The notes beneath the pieces were generated by a model, which was not told where the DNA came from, did no database searches, and saw only the letters and a list, made by a program, of their open reading frames with translations. Positions 1 to 7,725 of a stretch of 64,000 nt of DNA are shown one piece after another (positions within the stretch are counted from its first letter, which is position 1; every line of letters begins with the position of its first letter). Source of the stretch: Roseimaritima multifibrata (lineage in GTDB: Bacteria > Planctomycetota > Planctomycetia > Pirellulales > Pirellulaceae); assembly GCF_007741495.1 (NCBI RefSeq), contig NZ_CP036262.1:2480001-2544000 (forward strand), read 5' to 3'. Both the position numbers and the translations under genes were made by a program.

Positions 1-64
1 GGTCGCGGAACCGATCGCGTGCTGCGATTTTCCGACCGATGAGAATTCTAGTCTTAAACGACGT

Positions 65-1291
65 TTAACCGAAGTCCTGCAAGGTTTGCAGCATCAGATT
101 GGCTCCCGCTTCGATATCCGACCAAGCGGTCCATTCCGCCGGCGAATGACTTTGCCCCCCTTTGCTGGGCACGAAAATCATTCCCGTCGGGACCATCCGG
201 CCCATGATCTGCGCATCGTGAGCCGCTCCACTGTGCATGCGATGGTAATCCAGCCCCAACGCGGTCGCGTGTTTGCAGAATTTTTCGACCAGTGGCAGGC
301 TGCACTGAACCGGATGCAAATAGCTCTTCTGTTCGAATTCAAACATCAGGCTTCGTCGTCGTGCGATCGCTGAAAGCGCTTTGCGAAATGCCGTCGCCAG
401 TTCATCCAGTTTCTCTTCCGACGTATCGCGGCAGTCCAGCGAAAATTCGACTAATCCCGGCACCGTGTTCGCGGCTCCTGGCAGGATTTGAGCCTTTCCG
501 ATAGTGGCTCGGCTTCGGTCGCTGCCGTTTTCCTCGAGGATACGCGGGATCTCGTGAGCAAAATCGGCAAGCCCCATGAAGGCATCGTTTCGCATGTCCA
601 TCGGAGTCGTTCCGGCATGGTTCGCTTCGCCACGAAGCCAGACCGACCACGTGAACAGCCCGGTGATTTCATCGACGATCCCCACCGATTTGTTCATGCG
701 GTCGAGGACCGGGCCCTGTTCGATGTGGAGTTCCGCATAGGCTGCGATCGATTCCGGTTCACGAGCCGCATCGAGGGCTTTTAATGGATCGAATCCTTGA
801 CGCTCCATTTCTTCTTGCAGCAGGATGCCATCCAGATCTTTCATGGTGGCAAGTTTGTCGGGCGTGATCAGTCCACAGATCGAATGCGAACCGAACATTC
901 CCCCAAAGCGGCCTTCCTCATCACTGAAGGCAATCAGTTCAATGGTTTGTTCGGGCTGAATGCCGTTTTCACGCATGCTTCGCAGGCATTCCAGCCCAAC
1001 AACCACGCCAAGCGTGCCGTCCAGAGCCCCTGCACAGGGGACGGTGTCGATATGGGAACCGACAATCATTCGGGGCCCGTCGGATATCCCGTCTAAAGTG
1101 GCCGAAACGTTGGCGGCGCCGTCCACGTTGCAGGGCAGGTCGGCGGCAGCGATCTGGTCCTGCAGCCACCGTTTGCCTTCCATGTCGGCATCGGTGAAAG
1201 CCATTCGGTAGATGCCACGGTCCGCTTGGTTGCGTCCGATTTCTGCGAGCGCCAGGATGTCTTGTTTGATTCGTTCTATGTTGACCTGCAT
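65..1291 (-). CDS. M20-family N-carbamoyl amino acid / allantoate-type amidohydrolase
   Basis: Predicted cytoplasmic binuclear-metal amidohydrolase of the M20 hydantoinase/carbamoylase branch (allantoate amidohydrolase, ureidoglycolate hydrolase, N-carbamoyl-L-amino acid hydrolase), 408 residues, a normal length for the family. Metal ligands are visible: GSHIDTVP around His80, the following Asp91, the DEEGRF motif at 124-129, ELHIEQGPVLD near 190 and SGAAHDAQ near the C-terminus. The family cleaves ureido or carbamoyl C-N bonds, releasing ammonia and CO2 or urea; the exact substrate cannot be read from sequence. It follows the asnB/carbamoyltransferase/symporter genes on the same strand after a 657-bp repeat-filled gap, so it may have its own promoter. 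Family assignment is firm, substrate is open. Confidence 0.85.
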   Translation of the reverse strand: MQVNIERIKQDILALAEIGRNQADRGIYRMAFTDADMEGKRWLQDQIAAADLPCNVDGAANVSATLDGISDGPRMIVGSHIDTVPCAGALDGTLGVVVGLECLRSMRENGIQPEQTIELIAFSDEEGRFGGMFGSHSICGLITPDKLATMKDLDGILLQEEMERQGFDPLKALDAAREPESIAAYAELHIEQGPVLDRMNKSVGIVDEITGLFTWSVWLRGEANHAGTTPMDMRNDAFMGLADFAHEIPRILEENGSDRSRATIGKAQILPGAANTVPGLVEFSLDCRDTSEEKLDELATAFRKALSAIARRRSLMFEFEQKSYLHPVQCSLPLVEKFCKHATALGLDYHRMHSGAAHDAQIMGRMVPTGMIFVPSKGGQSHSPAEWTAWSDIEAGANLMLQTLQDFG

Positions 1292-1535
1292 AAATTTATT
1301 TCAGCGTAAGAGAGTAACGAACAAGCCTTCAATCGGATCCCAATGTTGTTAGTGTTTGTCGCCTTTCGTTCCGCGAAAGAACGCTCCCTTAAAGCTACTT
1401 TCGCGGGGGACCTGAAATCGATTGGTGACGATTTCAACCCTGCCCATCCGAGTCTGAACGCAGTGCTTTTAGCTCAGCGGGCGGCAGATACTTGCAGTTG
1501 GCGTAAGTCAACGGAAACCTGGCGTGCGTGCGTAT

Positions 1536-1587
1536 GAAAGCCCAGCGGGCGACAGATAAGGATGGTTCTGTCGCCCGCTGGGCTTTC
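1536..1587. repeat. Perfect 20-bp inverted repeat (hairpin)
   Basis: Arms at 1536-1555 and 1568-1587 are perfectly complementary with a 12-nt loop. Each arm carries the GCCCAGCGGGCGACAG core also seen, less perfectly, in repeats near 20 kb. There is no T-run directly after either arm, so it looks like a REP-type element rather than a classical terminator, though it could still insulate asnB from the downstream gene. Confidence 0.85.
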
Positions 1588-1817
1588 CTTTTCGCGATAC
1601 CCACTCCGGCGGCTCGCACCGCCGGCAAGTATCTGCCGCCCTCCGGGCTACGTGTTCAATCGGCACCATGTCGACTCGTCAACGGCTGCAAACCCTTCAT
1701 TTATAGATTTCATGTCCCCGGTGAAAGAACGTCCTTTGGGAACCGCATTTCGATGGTACAAGAGAGTAGCTGTCAGTTGTGAGCCCGCCGGGGCAAGCCC
1801 GGAAACGGAACTCTATC

Positions 1818-1915
1818 AATCAAATTTCAAATCTTGGCTTTCTGCCAGGCAAGCTGGTATGAGGCCTTTCCTCCCTGCCACATTCGCAACTTATTTATCG
1901 CACGTCCCGAGCGAA
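1818..1915 (+). repeat. Dispersed repeat ending in the TTATTTATCGCACGTCC motif
   Basis: About 85 nt from TTTCAAATCTTGGCTT through GCAAGCTGG and CTCCCTGCCACA to the terminal motif at 1891-1907. The same string occurs in reverse orientation at 7326-7413 with scattered substitutions. The motif end lies about 40 nt beyond the asnB stop codon. Confidence 0.75.
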
Positions 1916-1948
1916 TGGCGGCACTTGCATCTCTTCACCGCTCTAGCC

Positions 1949-3868
1949 CTAGTCGACCGCCGGCAGTGGCATCTCTTCGACGTACTGACCATGCAGCATG
2001 TGCAATTGCAGAGTGTGGTTGATGATGATGTCGTTGCGGCGAGCAAGCGTGGTGTCTTGTTCGTGCCATGCATCGGCGATGAATTTGGTTATCGAATCGT
2101 AATCGAATAATCCGACAGCCTGGACCCTTTCTGGAGTAATCCAGTGATCGATCATTTCTTGCACGGCATTCCGTTTGACCGGATCGGTGTGTGCAGGCGG
2201 CGCCATAAAAGCAAATTTCTCTCGCTCGTATAATTCGCGCGGCAAGACGTTCACCATCGCTTCGCGGAGGACCCATTTTTCGACTCCGTTGCGAATCCGG
2301 ATTTCCGGCGGGATCGTGGTTGCGTACTCGGCAAGGTGATGGTCTAGGAAGGCGGGACGGGCCTCCATGCTGTTGGCCATGTCCATGCGATCGCCGCCCC
2401 AGGTGAGGATCTGACCTTCCAGCATGGTTTTGCTCCACGTGTACTGCGAAACATCCAATGCGTGGCGGCCACGGACCTGTTCACTGTCGATCGCTGCGGC
2501 GACTTCGGCGACTGGGTCGTAGGTTTGCAGCATGTCCCGAATGGAATCGGACCAAAGCGGCTTGACGCGATCAAGGACCAGCATCCAGGGCTGCATCCAT
2601 GAAGGGGTGAACCCGCAGAGGTCCTGCCATGCATCGTGATGGAGATCTTCTTCGGCGAGGATTGCCCCGGCGAAAATGCCTCCCTCCCCTTCGCGGCCTA
2701 ACCAGTCACGTTTGAAGAACGGGTACCCACCAAACAGTTCGTCCGATCCCTCGCCGGTGATCACCGCCTTGTAATTACAGGCTCGGACTCGCCGGCTCAT
2801 GTGCCATTTGGCAACTGCCAGCGTGTTGTAAAACGTACGTTCGGCGTGCCACGTCGCCCGCTCAAACGCTGGGCCATAAAGCTCCTTTTCGGTCAAGCGG
2901 AGCAATTCTTGTTCGGCGCCCGTCCGTTCGGCCATCCGTTTAGCGATGCTTGATTCATCGTAGGCGTCACTATCAAAAGCGATCGTAAAGGCTTTGATCG
3001 GTGACTGCTGAAGCGTCGTTGCCAAACCTAGGATCGAACAGCTATCGATTCCTCCTGAAAGGTAGCAACCGACCGGAACGTCTGCCTCCAGACGCGTCGC
3101 GACCGCATCGATCAAGCGATCCTGAACGCCTTGAACATATTCGGTTGGGTCGGGATGCGATTCGTGAGAGGTTGGGAAAGTAAAATCCCACCAACGTTGA
3201 GTACGGGTTTCCAGGCGTCCGGATTGCATTTGAACAATCAGCATATGTCCTGGCTGAAGGGCTTGGACCCCTTCGAATGCCGTCGATCCAGGGACCATGA
3301 CCTGCATCATTTGATGCACAGCCGCCTGGGGGCAAAGTTTGACAGGTACGTCGGGGTGTTTGAGGATCGATTTAACCTCGCTCCCCCATACGACGCCTCG
3401 TTCATTAACCGCATAGTACAACGGTTTGACTCCAAACCGATCGCGTACCAGGATCAGGCGGTTTTCTTTTTGGTCGTACAGAACGATCGCGAATTCACCA
3501 CGCAGGTGATCGACAAACTTCAGGCCATGTTTTAGGTACAGCGGTAGCGAGATCGCGCTGTCGCTCTTGCCGTCGCACTCCAGCGATTCGCAGGCAAGTT
3601 GCGTCCGAATGCGTTTGTAGCCGTACAGTTCGCCATTGACCGTGACGGCATAGTCGCCCGTCTTGGACGCGATCGGTTGATGCCCGTGGTCCAGGCCAAC
3701 AATCGACAGCCGCGTATGTCCCAGCGCCAGTCCTTTGTCCGCATAGAAACGACTGCCACGGTCATCGGGACCGCGGTGATCCAGGACATCCAGCATCCCG
3801 TCCAGAGTAAATCGGAGGTCGCGCTCGTTTGTTCGATGAGGGTTCCAGAACCCTGTGATTCCACACAT
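1949..3868 (-). CDS. asnB: Asparagine synthase (glutamine-hydrolysing) family protein
   Basis: Class II glutamine amidotransferase fused to an ATP-pyrophosphatase synthetase domain, 639 residues. The N-terminal nucleophile is Cys2 (MCGITGFW), followed by HRGPDD at 31-36, GHTRLSI at 50-56, and NGELYGYK where AsnB usually has NGEIYN. The synthetase domain shows SGGIDS at 271-276 (pyrophosphate loop) and GEGSDELFGGY at 372-382. The family amidates a carboxylate through an adenylate using glutamine-derived ammonia; aspartate is the default substrate, but related enzymes act on peptides and sugars. It starts 8 bp after the carbamoyltransferase stop, so the two are almost certainly co-transcribed and may share a pathway. 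Symbol given by family; asparagine as product is not proven. Confidence 0.85.
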   Translation of the reverse strand: MCGITGFWNPHRTNERDLRFTLDGMLDVLDHRGPDDRGSRFYADKGLALGHTRLSIVGLDHGHQPIASKTGDYAVTVNGELYGYKRIRTQLACESLECDGKSDSAISLPLYLKHGLKFVDHLRGEFAIVLYDQKENRLILVRDRFGVKPLYYAVNERGVVWGSEVKSILKHPDVPVKLCPQAAVHQMMQVMVPGSTAFEGVQALQPGHMLIVQMQSGRLETRTQRWWDFTFPTSHESHPDPTEYVQGVQDRLIDAVATRLEADVPVGCYLSGGIDSCSILGLATTLQQSPIKAFTIAFDSDAYDESSIAKRMAERTGAEQELLRLTEKELYGPAFERATWHAERTFYNTLAVAKWHMSRRVRACNYKAVITGEGSDELFGGYPFFKRDWLGREGEGGIFAGAILAEEDLHHDAWQDLCGFTPSWMQPWMLVLDRVKPLWSDSIRDMLQTYDPVAEVAAAIDSEQVRGRHALDVSQYTWSKTMLEGQILTWGGDRMDMANSMEARPAFLDHHLAEYATTIPPEIRIRNGVEKWVLREAMVNVLPRELYEREKFAFMAPPAHTDPVKRNAVQEMIDHWITPERVQAVGLFDYDSITKFIADAWHEQDTTLARRNDIIINHTLQLHMLHGQYVEEMPLPAVD

Positions 3869-3876
3869 AGATTTTC

Positions 3877-4959
3877 TTATATCCCGTTGATGCGATCCAG
3901 GCGATCGAGGACCGCCGTCAGAATCGCTTGCCGCACAAAGACTGCTCCAGCAGCCTGGGCGAAGTAGAGGTTATGTTCGGTTTCGTCGAGGTCTTCCGAC
4001 AGTTCCTGGTTGCGAGCCAGGGGATGCATGATCACGGCTCCCGGTTTCAGTTTGCTGTTGCGGTCCAATTTGTAGCGAGCGTCCAGGTTCCGGTAACTGT
4101 CTCCCAGAAAGGCGATCGAATTGACGTACAGGACGTCCAGATCGGGAAGGACTTTTTGGACATCATTGGTGATCGTGATCGGGATCACTGACTGTTCAAT
4201 CGGTTCGGTCAAGTCCAGTCCAACCGGATCAGCCATTTCCGAAATGATCGTGATTTTGCTGACGGCGCCGGGGAACATCAAAGAAATACGCAGGAAGCTT
4301 TTGACGGCTCGCATCGAACCGGGCGTGCCGATGATTCCAAGGTGGATGCGACGCTCCGGCGGGCAGTGTTCCGTAGCCAGTTCCGGACGCCATTTCAGCA
4401 GTGCGTACCAATCGATCAACGCTTGAGTCGGATGATGGCCCGAACCGTTGCCTGCATTGATCAATGGCCGCTGAAGGTTGCGGCGGATCTCTTCCATGCT
4501 GTTGGTGTCGGGGTGCCGCATGATGACCACATCCCCATACGTGTTGAACATCTCGCCGATGTCGGCCAGCGATTCTCCTTTGGCGATTCCGGTCACTTGA
4601 CCATCCGGGACCGAGAGAACTTTCCCGTCCAAGCGTTGCACGGCACTTTCGAAGGACAGTCGCGTTCGCGTGCTCGGTTCGAAGAACGCGGTGATCGCGA
4701 TCTTGCCGTCAAGCGGTTTGTCGATTTCGACATTCCGCATTTCCAAAACGGCGGCCATTTGAGCGATCGCGTTGACGGTGCGGCGATCAAATTGCCGTGG
4801 ATTGATAATCGATTGCCCCGCCAGTTGACCGAGGGCTTCAAGATCGACCCGCCCGTTGGTTCTGGCCAGCAAGTCTTCCGGCGAAATCCGTAATCCTTTG
4901 GAATTGGACGCCGCCGGCGAGAGGGCTTGCGAGACTTGATGTTTCGTCAGTTTATTCAT
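3877..4959 (-). CDS. Aspartate-carbamoyltransferase-like protein with altered acceptor site
   Basis: 360-residue member of the aspartate/ornithine carbamoyltransferase fold, closest in motifs to PyrB. Carbamoyl-phosphate residues are kept: FEPSTRTR at 93-100, KGES with Lys128 (PyrB Lys84 equivalent), MRHP with Arg149 (PyrB Arg105), HHPTQ at 175-179, and Arg217 (PyrB Arg167). The aspartate-binding loop is not: where PyrB has TRVQKER (Arg229, Gln231 in E. coli) this protein reads NSIAFLGDS at 280-288, and HPLPR has become HPLAR at 312-316. It also carries an N-terminal extension of about 50 residues. In an operon with a symporter and asnB rather than with pyr genes, it is likely a paralogue using another acceptor, or running in the phosphorolytic direction. 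Family certain, substrate unknown. Confidence 0.82.
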   Translation of the reverse strand: MNKLTKHQVSQALSPAASNSKGLRISPEDLLARTNGRVDLEALGQLAGQSIINPRQFDRRTVNAIAQMAAVLEMRNVEIDKPLDGKIAITAFFEPSTRTRLSFESAVQRLDGKVLSVPDGQVTGIAKGESLADIGEMFNTYGDVVIMRHPDTNSMEEIRRNLQRPLINAGNGSGHHPTQALIDWYALLKWRPELATEHCPPERRIHLGIIGTPGSMRAVKSFLRISLMFPGAVSKITIISEMADPVGLDLTEPIEQSVIPITITNDVQKVLPDLDVLYVNSIAFLGDSYRNLDARYKLDRNSKLKPGAVIMHPLARNQELSEDLDETEHNLYFAQAAGAVFVRQAILTAVLDRLDRINGI

Positions 4960-4963
4960 GGAC

Positions 4964-5083
4964 TTACCAAATCTGCCTATCTTTGGAATCGATTACCAGG
5001 AAAATAATCAGCAGCACGATGCCGACACAGCAAAGGGTCAGTCCGCCAATGACCAGGACTTGCAATAGCCACAGAGGAAACAT
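4964..5083 (-). CDS. 39-residue single-pass membrane peptide
   Basis: Small gene coding for M-F-P-L-W-L-L-Q followed by a continuous hydrophobic stretch of about 26 residues and a charged tail ending DSKDRQIW. Its ATG shares one base with the TGA stop of the symporter gene (TGATG), so translation is probably coupled, and it ends 4 bp before the carbamoyltransferase start codon. GGAGAA lies about 5 nt upstream of the ATG, inside the symporter gene. Position and form resemble small accessory subunits that accompany some transporters. No homologue is recognised; the coupling and the strong membrane segment are the evidence that it is real. Confidence 0.6.
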   Translation of the reverse strand: MFPLWLLQVLVIGGLTLCCVGIVLLIIFLVIDSKDRQIW

Positions 5084-6585
5084 CAATGTTCTCCTGAGGG
5101 GGTGGCAGATGCGGAAGCGGGAGCAAAATCTTCCGCAGGGGGTTCAGACGACGGTTCCGCGGGCCGTTCCGACAGACGAGCAAATTCAAAATCATAAGGG
5201 GCAAGCCAGCAACCTGCTGCAAAAACGATGCCAGAAACCGTTGCTCCAACCAGCGAACCGACAAACCAACCGATGTAGTGATAGGCCAACAATCCAGCAA
5301 CGCTCCCTAGTAGCATTGCCATCGCGGCCGCGAGCGGGCCGGGACGTCGATAGTATAACCCTCCGACGATCGGCCAGATGCAACTACCGACCATCGGGCC
5401 AGCAAGAAATAGGACTCCTGCCAGCGAACCTCCTTGGTTGCGGAATGCGACAACCCAGGCCAGTGCCCCCAGTCCAACAATGCTAAGCGATGACCAGCTT
5501 CGCTTCCTTCTTTCTCCCACGGGGCGGCCCGCCAGCGGTTCCAGGATATCGTTAACCAACAGATCCGACGTCGCTGCTAAAAGACTGTCGATGCTTGAGG
5601 CAAGCGAACAGAACACGACGACAAAAACCAACAGGGCTCCGCCCGTTCCAAGCAGCGTTGCGGCGACCAACGGACCGACTGTATCGGGTTGACTGATTCC
5701 AATACCCAGCGCGGGGGCCGCCAGCCCTAGGAAGCCGGCGACGATTGGAATTGGCAACCATAACAAACCGCCCAAAGCGTATGCCTTGGGGCCGACGCCC
5801 TCTCGCATCGAAAATGCGCGGCTCCACCAGACGTTGCTGTGAAAAATTTCACCAAAGCCAAACAGCATGTTATTGAAAAGTGCCATCAGGGCTGCTGGAA
5901 AGAGAACCGATAGCAGCATCGGTCGGTCGGCCGTTAGTTTGCCGTGGACTTGAGTGATATCGACCTGAGACAGAACCGCGATCGCCACCACGACCAGTCC
6001 GATCAGGATGATTAGGCTTTGGATGAAATCGGTTCCGATGACCGCGTACATCCCGCCGAATAGCGTGTAGATCACGCAGACCAACAGGACCACCGTGATG
6101 CCGACCTCGTAAGGTATGCCGGCCAAAACCTCCAGTAGTTTTCCTCCGGCCATCCCCATCGTGATCAACCAGATGACGGCGTAGAAAAGGGAGATCGACA
6201 GGAACGGAATGGTGGCGACCATGCCGTACCGGCGGCGGATGAATTCGACGGCTGTGTAACCATGCGGCATCAGTTGGCGAATGCGTCCACTCATCGGTGC
6301 AAAGGCAAACAAACCAAAGCTGGCGGTCGCGTATCCCAAGGCTCCCCAAACACCAAGTTTGAGAGCGAATTCAGGAGCCAGCATCGTCGTATTGGAGGTG
6401 ATCCAGGTGGCGACGGCGGTGGCGGTGCCCAACGCCAAGCCGACATTGCGTCCGGCAACCGAGAAACCGTCGTAGTTCTTTGCTCGACGCCCCCACCAGA
6501 TGCCCAGAAAAATCCACAGCAGGCCAAAGATGGCCAGCATCGTGTATCCCGCAGTTGGCGATAGAATCGGACTGGCTGCAATCAC
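5083..6585 (-). CDS. Sodium/solute symporter, DUR3-like (SSS family)
   Basis: 500-residue inner-membrane transporter of the solute:sodium symporter family with about 13 hydrophobic segments. The N-terminal region (AGRNVGLALGTATAVATW, then ALKLGVWGALGYA, then TAVEFIRRRYG) follows the pattern of DUR3-type urea symporters, and SLASSIDSLLAATSDLL resembles the sodium-site helix of the family. The C-terminal 40 residues are a Pro/Ala/Glu-rich cytoplasmic tail. It overlaps the upstream FN3-like gene by 4 bp (ATGA) and the downstream mini-gene by 1 bp, so the three are translated together. SSS membership is firm; urea or a ureide as substrate is inference from the motif pattern and the carbamoyl-handling neighbours. 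Confidence 0.82.
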   Translation of the reverse strand: MIAASPILSPTAGYTMLAIFGLLWIFLGIWWGRRAKNYDGFSVAGRNVGLALGTATAVATWITSNTTMLAPEFALKLGVWGALGYATASFGLFAFAPMSGRIRQLMPHGYTAVEFIRRRYGMVATIPFLSISLFYAVIWLITMGMAGGKLLEVLAGIPYEVGITVVLLVCVIYTLFGGMYAVIGTDFIQSLIILIGLVVVAIAVLSQVDITQVHGKLTADRPMLLSVLFPAALMALFNNMLFGFGEIFHSNVWWSRAFSMREGVGPKAYALGGLLWLPIPIVAGFLGLAAPALGIGISQPDTVGPLVAATLLGTGGALLVFVVVFCSLASSIDSLLAATSDLLVNDILEPLAGRPVGERRKRSWSSLSIVGLGALAWVVAFRNQGGSLAGVLFLAGPMVGSCIWPIVGGLYYRRPGPLAAAMAMLLGSVAGLLAYHYIGWFVGSLVGATVSGIVFAAGCWLAPYDFEFARLSERPAEPSSEPPAEDFAPASASATPSGEH

Positions 6586-7121
6586 GCGGAAGTCTCCTGC
6601 TTGGTGCCTCGGTTTGGCTTTTCAGCAAGCGGTTGGTTCTCTTCGCCACGCGTGATTAACGTTCCGTGAACGATCGTTCCGATCAAGATCACGAAAACGA
6701 CCAGGCCAATCCCAAATAGCGAGAACGCAATGGTCAGTGACCAGTGTTTGACCGGTACGATCGCTGGTGCGGCACCCTCGGCAAGAAGTTGCCCTTCGGG
6801 CGTGTAGGCTTTTAGGTAAAATTTATGGGTTCCATCAGGCAGGCCCGAAATAAAGGCGAGCGGAACTTCCCCTTGGTACATCCGTTGACCCTCGTCGTCG
6901 GTCACTTCGTAACGCGTCCCTTCGGTCAGCGAATTCCAAGAAAGGCTGAGGTGTCCTTCGGGGGCGTTCGGCAATTCCGTTTCGGTAAACGCAAGCCGAG
7001 GGGCCGATCGAAGGGGACTGGATTCAAGAACTGAATCGGAAGTCAGAGAGGGACCTTGTGCGTAGGCAGGAACGATCTGACCCAGCAAACATAGCGATAG
7101 AAGCAGTTCAAATAAACGCAT
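6582..7121 (-). CDS. Exported membrane-anchored protein with an FN3-like domain
   Basis: 179 residues: an N-terminal signal peptide (LLLSLCLLGQIVPAYAQG), a beta-sandwich-like segment at about 50-118 (LSLSWN, TRYEVTD, ISGLPDGTHKFYLKAY, the spacing of a fibronectin type III repeat), a transmembrane helix at about 128-155 and a short charged cytoplasmic tail. It is the first gene of the minus-strand symporter operon and overlaps the symporter start by 4 bp. The outside-facing domain next to a transporter suggests an accessory or substrate-capturing subunit, which is inference. Not recognised beyond the domain pattern. Confidence 0.7.
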   Translation of the reverse strand: MRLFELLLSLCLLGQIVPAYAQGPSLTSDSVLESSPLRSAPRLAFTETELPNAPEGHLSLSWNSLTEGTRYEVTDDEGQRMYQGEVPLAFISGLPDGTHKFYLKAYTPEGQLLAEGAAPAIVPVKHWSLTIAFSLFGIGLVVFVILIGTIVHGTLITRGEENQPLAEKPNRGTKQETSA

Positions 7122-7325
7122 TCAATCGTTGCGAAACCATTTACCTTGACAGGTAAACCGACACACGGCCTCCGGGTGAGAATTCGGCAGTACTTGTTTG
7201 AGCAAGGAGTAGACTATAACAAATCGCCACATGCAGGGTAACCGGACCGTCTTCGATCAATAGGCTGTTGACGGTTTGACAAGCCACGAGGAAGAAGTTG
7301 ACTTCACAGTTCTTGAGGGACGTGT

Positions 7326-7413
7326 GATAAATGAGTAGTGAATAAGTAGTGAGTGTGGCAGGGAGAAAAGGCCCCATGCCAGCTTGCTGGCATGAAGCCA
7401 AGATTTGAAATTA
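7326..7413 (-). repeat. Reversed copy of the 1818-1907 repeat
   Basis: Reading the minus strand gives TAATTTCAAATCTTGGCTT, then GCAAGCTGG, CTCCCTGCCACA and a degenerate ATTTATCACACG end, matching 1818-1907 with scattered changes. Confidence 0.7.
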
Positions 7414-7520
7414 GTTCGCAGGGCTCCAGGAAAACGCATCCAGTTCGGATTGCCGTTAAAAGCGGCAATCCGAACTGGATGCGAAAACCGTGGGGGCAAC
7501 CACCTCTAATTTGAAATCTT
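7400..7520. repeat. Nested inverted-repeat element with 21-bp perfect hairpin
   Basis: The core arms at 7435-7455 and 7463-7483 are perfectly complementary over 21 bp around a 7-nt loop. Outside them AAGATTTGAAATTA (7400-7413) and TAATTTGAAATCTT (7507-7520) form a second inverted pair with one mismatch. The outer pair matches the end of the neighbouring dispersed repeat, so this may be two repeat copies meeting head to head, or a small non-coding mobile element. It has no coding capacity. Confidence 0.7.
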
Positions 7521-7725
7521 GCGTTCCTGTCGGGTAAACCGACGAGGGGACGTGGCGCGCGGGTATCTGGCAGGCGCCAGCTGCTGTCAAAATATCAACT
7601 TATTTATCGCACGTCTCAAAAGGAGGGTGAAATGATTGCCACACTCATCACTTATTTGACGATGCTGTGGCGCGACAATTTTAACACGATCCCGATCCTG
7701 TTTTTCGCTTAAGAATGTTTGGCAT

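Larger units (their letters stand above)
1292..1948. other. Repeat-filled intergenic gap between asnB and the amidohydrolase
   Basis: No convincing gene. It holds copies of a dispersed repeat built around GGCAAGTATCTGCCGCC (1483-1500 in reverse, 1625-1642 forward), a 20-bp perfect hairpin (1536-1587), and a second repeat at 1818-1907 ending in TTATTTATCGCACGTCC. Apparent reading frames here run through the repeats and have no recognisable domains. Confidence 0.75.
7122..7725. other. Repeat-filled gap between divergent genes
   Basis: No convincing gene in about 600 bp that should carry the divergent promoters of the symporter operon and of ggt. It contains a reversed copy of the 1818-1907 repeat (7326-7413), a 21-bp perfect hairpin (7435-7483), and a further repeat with the TTATTTATCGCACGTC motif at 7600-7615. 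Confidence 0.7.

Noticed and set aside
1562-2110. 182-codon plus-strand frame between the amidohydrolase and asnB
   Set aside because: Runs through dispersed repeats and into the 3' end of asnB; no domain.
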